From Clostridia bacterium (GTDB lineage Bacteria > Bacillota > Clostridia > Christensenellales > UBA1242), in the NCBI GenBank assembly GCA_017399515.1, contig JAFQBZ010000122.1:1-5223 (forward strand): a stretch of DNA of 5,223 bases, given 5' to 3'. The position numbers were made by a program, and so were the translations under genes. The notes under the pieces are model-generated. The model was not told the origin of the DNA. It worked only from the letters and a program-made list of their open reading frames with translations, and made no database searches. Within the stretch, counting starts at the first letter, position 1. Each line of letters opens with the position of its first letter. Of this stretch, positions 1 to 4,607 are shown one piece after another.

Positions 1-180
1 GTTCCTGTTACCGCTGTTCCAATCACCGCTGTTCCAATCACCGCTGTTCCTGTTACCGCTGTTCCTGTTACCGCTGTTCCAATCACCGCTGTTCCAATCA
101 CCGCTGTTCCAATCACCGCTGTTCCTGTTACCGCTGTTCCAATCACCGCTGTTCCTGTTACCGCTGTTCCTGTTACCGCT
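1..180. repeat. Tandem 15-bp repeat, 12 copies in two alleles
   Basis: Twelve consecutive 15-bp units read GTTCCTGTTACCGCT (type A, 6 copies) or GTTCCAATCACCGCT (type B, 6 copies), with no other variants and no indels. On the minus strand they encode SGNRN and SGDWN. Type order on the plus strand is A B B A A B B B A B A A. The array continues past the left edge. The unit is an exact multiple of three, so changes in copy number keep the frame. Confidence 0.97.
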
Positions 181-501
181 GTTGCAAAGACCTGTGCAAG
201 CCTTTCCCAAGTTCACCAGTTCAAGGACTTCATTCCAGGTCAGTTCCCTGATGATGTGAATCTTGTTGGTGCTGCACTTGCTGTCATCAGCATGGGTGTC
301 AATGACACCAAGTGCTTCCACTTCGGCAACCTTATTGTTGCAGTCAAATTCATAATAGTTGAAACAGTCAGATGCTTTTGTGCAGAAGTGAAAACCCCTG
401 TCACAACATTTAGGATCAACATCTTCTTCAAATGTCTTTCCTACTTCAAATTGATAACCCCTGCATGTCCAGTCAGGTTTGAAAACTTTGTACCCTTTCA
501 T
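1..501 (-). CDS. Cys-rich N-terminal domain plus pentapeptide-type SGNRN/SGDWN repeat protein (3' end outside window)
   Basis: The ATG is at 499-501, with an AAAGGATGG ribosome binding site about 10 bases upstream. At least 167 codons are open to the window edge with no stop. Residues 1-106 form an N-terminal domain beginning MKGYKVFKPDWTCRGYQ, with several cysteines (a CC pair and FHFC near residues 33-44) and ending KACTGLC just before the repeats. From residue 108, twelve perfect five-residue units follow in the order A A B A B B B A A B B A, where A is SGNRN and B is SGDWN. I recognise this architecture from phage proteins of gut Clostridia annotated as pentapeptide-repeat proteins. The repeats are N/G/S-rich with aromatic or basic fourth positions, so they differ from canonical A(D/N)LXX quadrilateral beta-helix repeats. 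The molecular function is unknown. It is the most distal visible gene of the leftward operon. Confidence 0.85.
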   Translation of the reverse strand, partial: MKGYKVFKPDWTCRGYQFEVGKTFEEDVDPKCCDRGFHFCTKASDCFNYYEFDCNNKVAEVEALGVIDTHADDSKCSTNKIHIIRELTWNEVLELVNLGKACTGLCNSGNRNSGNRNSGDWNSGNRNSGDWNSGDWNSGDWNSGNRNSGNRNSGDWNSGDWNSGNRN

Positions 502-532
502 GTGTTTTGTACCATCCTTTCAAAATATAGTG

Positions 533-721
533 TCATGAAACCTTGATTCCAGTGACTTCTTCAAATTTCTGCTTTGTGATGACATAGGTGTATTGACCTG
601 ACATCTTGACAGCCATTCCAAACTTCAATGTTCCCTGCTGCAATCCAATCCTGATGAACTGTTCAGAAGCATTCAGCAGGGAAGCAGCCTGTGCAACAGA
701 CAATCTGTTTTTGTCCTTCAT
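533..721 (-). CDS. Small HTH protein, possible excisionase-like (62 aa)
   Basis: The ATG is at 719-721, preceded by AGGCGGTGA, one base off the ideal AGGAGGTGA, about 7 bases upstream. The protein begins MKDKNRLSVAQAASLLNASE. Residues 5-30 (LSVAQAASLLNASEQFIRIG) look like the helix-turn-helix of MerR/HTH_17-type small DNA-binding proteins, followed by a short beta-like stretch with two tyrosines (QYTYVI) and a KFEEVTGI tail. Many phage excisionases and recombination directionality factors have this size and fold class, but no residue proves that role; a transcriptional regulator is equally possible. It lies 31 bp upstream of the repeat-protein gene and just downstream of the 742-760 palindrome. 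Its coding strand contains no CpG. Confidence 0.8.
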   Translation of the reverse strand: MKDKNRLSVAQAASLLNASEQFIRIGLQQGTLKFGMAVKMSGQYTYVITKQKFEEVTGIKVS

Positions 722-740
722 AGATCTTCACCGCCTTTCC

Positions 741-774
741 TTGTATCTTCCCAAGATACATCAATCGCAAAAAA
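741..774 (-). promoter_or_regulatory. Intra-operon palindromic operator/hairpin unit, copy 1
   Basis: The core at 742-760 is TGTATCTT-ccc-AAGATACA, a perfect 8-bp inverted repeat around 3 bp. On the coding strand it is preceded by TTTTTTGCG and the TGA stop of the Cro-like gene (761-763), and the palindrome begins directly after that stop. The whole 34-bp unit matches the copy at 1189-1222 at 29 of 34 positions. It lies upstream of the ribosome binding site of the 533-721 gene. It could be a repressor operator, an internal promoter (TTGCGA, 17 bp, GATACA) or an mRNA hairpin. Confidence 0.7.
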
Positions 775-970
775 ATATTTCATCAATTTCCTGTGAAGTT
801 AAATTGTATCTGATCTTGATTGCTCTGATTTCAGACATGGTGAATTCTGCACCATTGGTTTGATTGATTTTTGCATTCAATCTCTGAAAAGAAATTCCAA
901 TTGCTTCTGCAAGGGATTCCTGGGTGTCACCATGTAATTTCATTACACTGACAAACTTGTTCTTATTCAT
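761..970 (-). CDS. Small XRE/Cro-like DNA-binding protein (69 aa)
   Basis: The start is the ATG at 968-970 (MNKNKFVSVMKLHGDTQ), with AAGGATGG about 8 bases upstream. An in-frame ATG further upstream (1004-1006) lies deep inside the neighbouring gene and would lack this site. Residues 3-30 hold a helix-turn-helix of the lambda-repressor/Cro type (HGDTQESLAEAIGISFQRLN), followed by AKINQTNGAEFTMSEIRAIK and a helical end. The protein has no further domain, which fits a Cro-like regulator or another early-gene regulator. Its start overlaps the end of the 963-1175 gene by 8 bases, suggesting translational coupling. Opposing binding to the same operators as the rightward repressor is a reasonable inference from phage biology but is not shown by the sequence. 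Confidence 0.85.
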   Translation of the reverse strand: MNKNKFVSVMKLHGDTQESLAEAIGISFQRLNAKINQTNGAEFTMSEIRAIKIRYNLTSQEIDEIFFCD

Positions 971-1175
971 ACTTGTCACCATCCTTTTCCATGAATTTGT
1001 TTGCATTATACTGTTTCTTTACTCTTGCAATATGTCTTCCATCTGCAAGACCATAATGATTGACCACCTTGAACTGCTGTGGTTTCCGTTCAAGTCCTTC
1101 AACAAAGACTTCAAATTCCTTTTCAGAATCAAATTGAAGGATCTGATCAATACATGCTTCCAATACCTTCTTCAT
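963..1175 (-). CDS. Conserved-looking small phage protein of unknown function (70 aa)
   Basis: The ATG at 1173-1175 follows AGAAGG with a spacing of about 6 bases, a good ribosome binding site. The protein begins MKKVLEACIDQILQFDSEKE and ends NANKFMEKDGDKYE. It is charged and soluble, with an alpha-helical first half (VLEACIDQILQFDSEKEFEVFVEGL) and a likely beta second half (QQFKVVNHYGL, RHIARVKKQYN). It has no transmembrane segment, signal peptide or recognisable catalytic motif. I recognise similar short proteins from Clostridia phage early regions but know no function. Its stop overlaps the next gene's start, so it is very probably translated. It lies directly downstream of the second palindromic unit (1189-1222), whose 3' end is only about 15 bases from its start codon. 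Confidence 0.75.
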   Translation of the reverse strand: MKKVLEACIDQILQFDSEKEFEVFVEGLERKPQQFKVVNHYGLADGRHIARVKKQYNANKFMEKDGDKYE

Positions 1176-1188
1176 TGTTACCTTCTTT

Positions 1189-1222
1189 CTGTATCTTCCA
1201 AAGATACACCTACCGCAAAAAA
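1189..1222 (-). promoter_or_regulatory. Intra-operon palindromic operator/hairpin unit, copy 2
   Basis: The core at 1190-1208 is TGTATCTT-cca-AAGATACA on the plus strand, again a perfect 8-bp inverted repeat around 3 bp. On the coding strand it follows TTTTTTGCG and the TAG stop of the PP-loop gene (1210-1212). TTTTTTGCG is read here as ..TTG CGG TAG, whereas in copy 1 it is read in another frame (..TGC GAT TGA), so conservation is at the DNA/RNA level and not the protein level. TTGCGG, 17 bp, GATACA could act as a weak promoter for the downstream small genes. Confidence 0.7.
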
Positions 1223-2025
1223 TTTTGCTGCTGTTGCAGCCTTTCTTTCAATGCCTGCCTGAACTCTTTACTGTGTCCATTTATAGTCAGACCTTGTGCA
1301 GTTCTTTCATCTTCCAGTGCAAACCTGATTTCAAGTTCATCAACTGAAAATTCAGGTTTGAATTGTCGCCAGGTTGCCCTGTCCATTTCAATCAATTCCT
1401 GCCATAATTCAGGATAATATCTTCTTAATTTTCGCAATTCTTCCAAGGACTGCAAAGGGCAACACCAACAGGACACCCTGGAAAAATGTTCATAAAGACC
1501 TTCCCAATCAAAACCCTTGTCATAGCAGAAGGACAGTGCTTTTTCTTCATCCCAACCCCAATCAACAAGGGGATGTTCATGCTGCTTGTTTTGCTCTCTC
1601 TCTAATCTGTATTGTTCATCAGCAGCAATTCCAACATATTCAATGACATTGTACTGTTCCATCAAAGCATTTTTATATTTGGACAGCATGTCTGTTTTCA
1701 GTTTTGAAGTACACCATCTTGACCTGCTTCCTGCCCATGAATAACCTTTGGGATTTCCAGGAATGGGTTTCTTCCTTTTCACTGTATGTTCCAACATCAT
1801 ATATTTGAATGATTCAGGACTTTTCAGTGTGACAAATTTGATCCCTGCATCTTCAACAATCTTTTTGACCTTTTCAACATGTCTATACATTGCAGGAAAT
1901 TCCATCCAGGTGTCACAATACAGAACAATGTCAATTTGCATTCCAAGTTCCATCATGTGAAGCAACATTGCAGTTGAATCTTTCCCACCTGAAAAGGAAA
2001 CAATGTGCAAATCAGGTTTCTTCAT
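1210..2025 (-). CDS. PP-loop ATP pyrophosphatase, PAPS-reductase family, phage-type (271 aa)
   Basis: The ATG is at 2023-2025 with AGGAAGG 8 bases upstream. Residues 8-18 (IVSFSGGKDST) are the PP-loop that binds ATP or the adenylyl group of PAPS. It is followed by LYCDTWMEFP at 35-44, typical of the PAPS-reductase/sulfurtransferase branch. RWCTSKLK at 103-110 and VGIAADEQYRLER at 131-143 match the conserved CT-x-x-K and G-x-x-x-x-E-x-x-R blocks of that branch. A CWCCP cluster at 186-190, with C105, could ligate metal or a Fe-S centre. The length is usual for phage-borne members. True sulfate assimilation is unlikely because no cysteine-pathway genes are visible; phage relatives, like DndC of the phosphorothioate system, act in poorly understood sulfur or nucleotide chemistry. 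It is the first protein gene of the leftward transcript, immediately after the tRNA. Fold class is confident, substrate unknown. Confidence 0.9.
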   Translation of the reverse strand: MKKPDLHIVSFSGGKDSTAMLLHMMELGMQIDIVLYCDTWMEFPAMYRHVEKVKKIVEDAGIKFVTLKSPESFKYMMLEHTVKRKKPIPGNPKGYSWAGSRSRWCTSKLKTDMLSKYKNALMEQYNVIEYVGIAADEQYRLEREQNKQHEHPLVDWGWDEEKALSFCYDKGFDWEGLYEHFSRVSCWCCPLQSLEELRKLRRYYPELWQELIEMDRATWRQFKPEFSVDELEIRFALEDERTAQGLTINGHSKEFRQALKERLQQQQNFLR

Positions 2026-2048
2026 TCTTTCAGCCTTCCTTTCTTTAT

Positions 2049-2135
2049 TGGTGCGGATGACAGGACTTGAACCTGCATGATGTTTCCATCAAAGGAATCT
2101 GAATCCTTCATGTCTGCCTATTCCATCACATCCGC
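2049..2135 (-). tRNA. tRNA-Leu (anticodon CAG)
   Basis: The 87-nt minus-strand sequence folds into a complete class II cloverleaf. The acceptor stem GCGGATG pairs with CATCCGC, followed by discriminator A and an encoded CCA (2049-2051). The D arm is ATG/CAT with loop GAATAGGCAGA. The anticodon stem AAGGA/TCCTT encloses TTCAGAT, giving anticodon CAG, which reads CUG. The long variable arm has a GATG/CATC stem with a GAAA loop, as in leucine tRNAs. The T arm is GCAGG/CCTGT with loop TTCAAGT. It begins about 30 bases after the predicted leftward start site and ends 23 bases before the PP-loop gene start, so it is probably cut from the early polycistronic transcript. The integrase uses CTG for 8 of its 26 leucines and never TTA or CTA. 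Confidence 0.95.
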
Positions 2136-2147
2136 ATGTGTTTTGTG

Positions 2148-2166
2148 TGTATCTCTGTACGATACA
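2148..2166. promoter_or_regulatory. Operator OL at the leftward transcription start (degenerate 19-bp palindrome)
   Basis: TGTATC-tctgtac-GATACA is a 6-bp inverted repeat with the same 19-bp footprint as the two intra-operon palindromes. It spans the predicted +1 (near 2165) of the leftward promoter. A perfect half-site TGTATCTT sits at 2179-2186, between the -35 and -10 boxes. A protein bound here would block leftward initiation. Confidence 0.65.
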
Positions 2167-2171
2167 AGCAT

Positions 2172-2200
2172 ATTATAATGTATCTTGTGAGTTTTGTCAA
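2172..2200 (-). promoter_or_regulatory. Strong leftward sigma-A promoter (early operon)
   Basis: On the minus strand, TTGACA (2195-2200) and TATAAT (2172-2177) are separated by exactly 17 bp; both hexamers are perfect consensus. The predicted start near 2165 lies about 30 bases upstream of the tRNA. Operator-like sequence lies within the spacer and over the start site. Confidence 0.9.
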
Positions 2201-2240
2201 TAGGTTTTTTCAAATTTTTAAGATATTTTTTCAAGAAAAA

Positions 2241-2278
2241 TTGAAATTTCATCAAAAATGTGGTAAAATAAAGATACA
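2241..2278 (+). promoter_or_regulatory. Rightward promoter of the repressor gene with operator half-site
   Basis: TTGAAA (2241-2246), a 17-bp spacer and TAAAAT (2264-2269) preceded by TGG (extended -10) make a good sigma-A promoter. AAGATACA at 2271-2278, a perfect half of the 19-bp palindrome, covers the predicted start near 2276, suggesting autoregulation. The leader to the repressor ATG is about 32 bases. Confidence 0.8.
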
Positions 2279-2307
2279 AACAAAATTTGAAAGGAAGTGC
2301 AAACATC

Positions 2308-2721
2308 ATGACAATGGGTGCATACATTAAACATTTAAGGGAACAGGCAGGTCTTTCACAAGAAGAATTGGGGAAATCCCTGAACCCACCAGTCAACAGG
2401 GCAGCAGTGAACAAATGGGAAACTGGTCAGGTTGAAAACATCAAAAGAAACCACATTCAGCAACTTGCAAGAAAATTTGGTGTCACACCTTGTGATCTGA
2501 TGTGTTTTGACAATCAGTTTGACACACCAGTCCTTGCAGAAGAAGTCAAGACCCTGGAAATGGTTCAGAAACACTTTGGGAAGGATGCTGTCAGACTGCT
2601 GCAATACTTCCAGGAACTGAATCACATTGGAAAAGAAAAAGCATTGGAAGACATTGGTGACTTGACAGAACTGTCCAAGTACACTGAAAAAGGGGAAAGT
2701 TCCGCATTGAAAAACGCATAG
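2308..2721 (+). CDS. XRE-family repressor of the phage switch (137 aa)
   Basis: The start is the ATG at 2308-2310 (MTMGAYIKHLREQAGLSQEE), with AGGAAG (2292-2297) 10 bases upstream; a TTG at 2287 in the same frame would include that site inside the gene. Residues 4-62 form a lambda-repressor-type helix-turn-helix (LSQEELGKSL, recognition region NRAAVNKWETG, then HIQQLARKFGVTPCDLM). The rest (about 70-137) is helical (EEVKTLEMVQKHFGKDAVRL, GKEKALEDIGDLTEL), probably for dimerisation. There is no S24/LexA-type peptidase domain, so RecA-stimulated self-cleavage is not expected. It is transcribed divergently from the early operon, the standard place for a CI-type repressor. Binding to the TGTATCTT palindromes is inference from their placement. 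Confidence 0.9.
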   Translation: MTMGAYIKHLREQAGLSQEELGKSLNPPVNRAAVNKWETGQVENIKRNHIQQLARKFGVTPCDLMCFDNQFDTPVLAEEVKTLEMVQKHFGKDAVRLLQYFQELNHIGKEKALEDIGDLTELSKYTEKGESSALKNA

Positions 2722-2838
2722 GAAACATCATTTATGTGGATTTCAGTCCAAGATGATTCAAGATAGGTTCAACATCTATTTTTGACATCTTGAACTTGCA
2801 AAAATGCTTTATTTACAAGGGTTTTCAAGGTTTCAGAC

Positions 2839-2865
2839 AAGATGTTCAACATCTTTTTTATTTAT
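2839..2865 (+). terminator. Probable weak terminator of the repressor gene; also a 17-bp palindrome
   Basis: AAGATGTTCAACATCTT (2839-2855) is perfectly symmetric around its central C and runs into TTTTATTTATT. As RNA it would form an AAGATG/CATCTT stem with a 5-base loop before a U-rich tail. The stem is AT-rich and short, so it may instead be a protein-binding site. Confidence 0.45.
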
Positions 2866-2893
2866 TAGAATAGGAAAACAAAATACAAGTGAA

Positions 2894-2921
2894 TTGGTAT
2901 TGCTCTAAAAATATCTAATAA
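2894..2921 (+). promoter_or_regulatory. Candidate promoter for the 3029-3403 gene and integrase
   Basis: TTGGTA (2894-2899), a 16-bp spacer and TAATAA (2916-2921) give an acceptable sigma-A match about 108 bases upstream of the next start codon. The match is weak and other positions in this AT-rich stretch are possible. Confidence 0.3.
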
Positions 2922-3028
2922 TAGAAATATTGATGTGGATCTTGAACCTTGAACCAAAGTTAAACAATCAAAAAGCCTTGATTTTTCAAGGGATTTTCAC
3001 ATTTTACACACTGAAAGGAAGGTTCAAC

Positions 3029-3403
3029 ATGTTTGGAAAGAAGAAAAAGACAAATGCAATTAGGGTGATGCACTATGAAGGTATTGCACAATTTGCGACT
3101 GATTACCCCTGCACCATTGAATTGAAGGATGATGTTCTTGAAATCATCAGAATCAAACCTGAAACAACTGTCACTTTGCCCAAGGACAGAATCAATAACA
3201 TCATGGTTTTGGAAGAAGCAAACTTCATGTCAAAATATCATGGTCATGCTGACACCACTGCAAAAGCAGGAAAGAAGACATATTTGGTCATTGAATATGA
3301 CAAAGGAATGCTTGCATTTTGGGGTGCAGGATTTGAAGCAGTCAAACTTTGGGATATTGCAAAGGAATTCAGTTCTGCTGCACCATCTAACATTTCCTTA
3401 TAA
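3029..3403 (+). CDS. Small soluble phage protein of unknown function, possibly PH-like fold (124 aa)
   Basis: The start is the ATG at 3029-3031, preceded by AGGAAGG with 7 bases spacing; the reading frame is open back to 2930 but has no ribosome binding site there. The protein begins MFGKKKKTNAIRVMHYEGIA and is a run of predicted beta strands (CTIELKDDVLEIIRI, TTVTLPKDRINNIMVLE, KTYLVIEYDKGMLAFWGAG) followed by a C-terminal helix (EAVKLWDIAKEFSS). This pattern resembles PH/GRAM-like domains; the call is by eye. It has a lysine-rich N-terminus and no membrane segment or catalytic motif. I recognise similar proteins next to repressor and integrase genes in Clostridia phages. Its position between the two suggests expression in the lysogen, so immunity or exclusion roles are possible but unproven. 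No plus-strand terminator follows, so integrase may be co-transcribed. Confidence 0.8.
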   Translation: MFGKKKKTNAIRVMHYEGIAQFATDYPCTIELKDDVLEIIRIKPETTVTLPKDRINNIMVLEEANFMSKYHGHADTTAKAGKKTYLVIEYDKGMLAFWGAGFEAVKLWDIAKEFSSAAPSNISL

Positions 3404-3405
3404 AC

Positions 3406-3444
3406 AAAAAAAAGACCCTTGGATGCTACCAACACCCAAGGGTC
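3406..3444 (-). terminator. Strong minus-strand intrinsic terminator
   Basis: GACCCTTGG (3414-3422) and CCAAGGGTC (3436-3444) form a perfect 9-bp, GC-rich stem with a 13-base loop. On the minus strand the stem is followed by eight T's (A's at 3406-3413). On the plus strand it is followed by AAAGGATGG, so it works only leftward. No minus-strand protein gene ends here. Confidence 0.85.
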
Positions 3445-3490
3445 AAAGGATGGAAACCAAATCAGATGGATGAAATGGTCACCAAAACAC
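3406..3490 (-). ncRNA. Predicted small RNA between the 3029-3403 gene and integrase
   Basis: On the minus strand TGGTATAAT (3497-3505), a perfect extended -10, would start transcription near 3490, and the strong terminator ends it near 3406, giving about 85 nt. The -35 region is poor (TTTCTT), as extended -10 promoters tolerate. No open reading frame of note is present. The RNA would carry UUUCAUCC and CAUCCUUU, each an 8-base complement to parts of the integrase ribosome binding site region AAAGGATGAAA (3523-3533). Two unusual signals at the right spacing support the call. An alternative is that the terminator simply blocks antisense read-through from the rpsI side. Confidence 0.5.
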
Positions 3491-3511
3491 ATCTATATTA
3501 TACCATTTCAT
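3470..3511. repeat. 10-bp inverted repeat upstream of integrase
   Basis: ATGAAATGGT (3470-3479) and ACCATTTCAT (3502-3511) are exact inverted partners separated by 22 bp. The repeat ends about 12 bases before the integrase ribosome binding site. It encloses the predicted minus-strand -10 box and a possible plus-strand -10 (TATATT, 3494-3499). It may be an operator or an mRNA stem. Confidence 0.55.
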
Positions 3512-3537
3512 TCTGAAAAAAGAAAGGATGAAACAGA

Positions 3538-4593
3538 ATGAAATTGCCTAATCAATACGGATCAGTTTATAAACTGTCAGGGAAAAGAAGAAAACCATGG
3601 GCAGCAAGAAAGACTGTTGGATGGAAACAGATCCCTGAAAAACAAAAATCATATCCTATTTATGAATTCATAGGATTTTATGCAACCAAGACAGAAGCAC
3701 TTCAAGCACTTGCAAACTATAATTCAGACCCTTATGATCTGCACTTCAACACAATCACTTTTGAAGAAGTATATGACAGATGGTCTGACATTCACTTTGA
3801 AAAGGTGTCTGCTTCCAATGTCAATGGTTACAAAGCAGCATTCAACACCTGCAAGGACTTGTGGAACATGAAGTTCCAGGAAATCAAACTTGACCACTTG
3901 CAGAAGGTTGTGGATGATTCAGGAAAGAACACACCAACCTTGAAGAAAATCAAAATCATGTTTGGTCTGATGTATGACTATGCTGTTGTTCATGAAATAG
4001 TCAGCCAGGACAAAAGGGAAATGGTCAGATATGTGGACATCAGCAAGCCAGGGAATCCAAATGCCTATGACAGAAAACCATTCACCAAGAAGGCAATCAA
4101 GACCCTTTGGGATGCACATGAATCAAACATCTATTTGTCAGTTGTTCTGATGCTCATATACACTGGTGTCAGAATTGGTGAAATGCTTGACCTTGAAAAG
4201 AAAGATGTCCACCTGGATGAAAGATGGTTCTATGTGAAGGAATCCAAAACTGATGCAGGTATCAGGGAAGTTCCAATTGCAGAAAAAATTGTTCCATTCT
4301 TTGAATACTGGATGCAGCAGGACTGTGACCATCTGATTTGCACACCTGATCAGAAACCTTTTGAATATAGAAACTATTATGATTCATACTGGACACCGCT
4401 GATGAAAGACTTGTCTTTGTCCAAATACACACCACACTGCACAAGACACACCTGTGTGTCCTTGCTGACAGAAGCAGGTGTTGATGAAAGAATCATTCAG
4501 AAGATTGTTGGACATAAGGGTCAGAATGTCACACAAGTGGTCTATACACATCTTGAACTTCCAATCAAACTTGAAGCAATCAACAAGATTTGA
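3538..4593 (+). CDS. int: Tyrosine site-specific integrase (351 aa)
   Basis: The ATG at 3538 follows AAAGGATG (3523-3530). The N-terminal part (about 1-65; GSVYKLSGKRRKPWAARKTV, then FIGFYATKTEALQALANY) is the arm-binding domain of Tn916/phage-type integrases. A SAM-like core-binding domain spans about 74-165 (FEEVYDRWSDIHFEKVSASN onward). The catalytic domain has R212 (TGVRIGE), K237 (ESKTD), H300 and R303 (HCTRH), H326 (VGHKG) and the nucleophile Y336 (VYTHLE), so all active-site residues are present and the enzyme should be functional. The length is normal for the family. It catalyses integration and, with a directionality factor, excision, apparently at the rpsI end. Only two CpG occur in 1056 bp, and every arginine is AGA or AGG. 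It probably forms an operon with the 4608-4952 gene, 14 bp downstream. Confidence 0.96.
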   Translation: MKLPNQYGSVYKLSGKRRKPWAARKTVGWKQIPEKQKSYPIYEFIGFYATKTEALQALANYNSDPYDLHFNTITFEEVYDRWSDIHFEKVSASNVNGYKAAFNTCKDLWNMKFQEIKLDHLQKVVDDSGKNTPTLKKIKIMFGLMYDYAVVHEIVSQDKREMVRYVDISKPGNPNAYDRKPFTKKAIKTLWDAHESNIYLSVVLMLIYTGVRIGEMLDLEKKDVHLDERWFYVKESKTDAGIREVPIAEKIVPFFEYWMQQDCDHLICTPDQKPFEYRNYYDSYWTPLMKDLSLSKYTPHCTRHTCVSLLTEAGVDERIIQKIVGHKGQNVTQVVYTHLELPIKLEAINKI

Positions 4594-4607
4594 AAGAAGG
4601 TGTCCTG

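Larger units (their letters stand above)
2722..3028 (+). other. Gene-free palindrome-rich region between repressor and next gene
   Basis: No convincing gene was found. GTTCAACATCT occurs at 2767-2777 and 2844-2854, and 10 of its 11 bases recur at 3022-3032 across the next start codon. GTTCAA (2767-2772) is an inverted partner of TTGAAC (2790-2795). TTGAACC occurs twice within 2942-2954. A CCTTGA-tttt-TCAAGG hairpin lies at 2976-2991. There is no CpG in the whole stretch. Confidence 0.6.

Noticed and set aside
1..180. Possible CRISPR array
   Set aside because: The 15-bp units are directly contiguous, without spacers, and are in frame with a protein on the minus strand.
256..546. Plus-strand 96-codon open frame
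   Set aside because: It is antisense to the repeat-protein gene, has no ribosome binding site, and the minus-strand frame has a recognisable domain.
1210..2025. Assimilatory PAPS reductase (cysH) or DndC of a phosphorothioate system
   Set aside because: No sulfate-assimilation or dndB/D/E genes are present; motifs support the family but not either specific role.
2118..2414. Minus-strand 98-codon open frame over the switch region
   Set aside because: It overlaps both promoters, the tRNA 5' end and the repressor HTH, and its sequence is a shadow without family resemblance.
2976..2992. Terminator at the CCTTGA-tttt-TCAAGG hairpin
   Set aside because: The stem is only 6 bp, and the following sequence (GATTTTCAC) is a poor U tract; it lies just before the ribosome binding site of the next gene, so a leader structure is as likely.
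3406..3444. Terminator for the 3029-3403 gene on the plus strand
   Set aside because: The hairpin is followed by AAAGGATGG on the plus strand; the T tract exists only on the minus strand.
3129..3473. Plus-strand 114-codon frame overlapping the 3029-3403 gene
   Set aside because: It is an out-of-frame shadow with no ribosome binding site; the 3029 frame has a good start and a coherent beta-rich protein.
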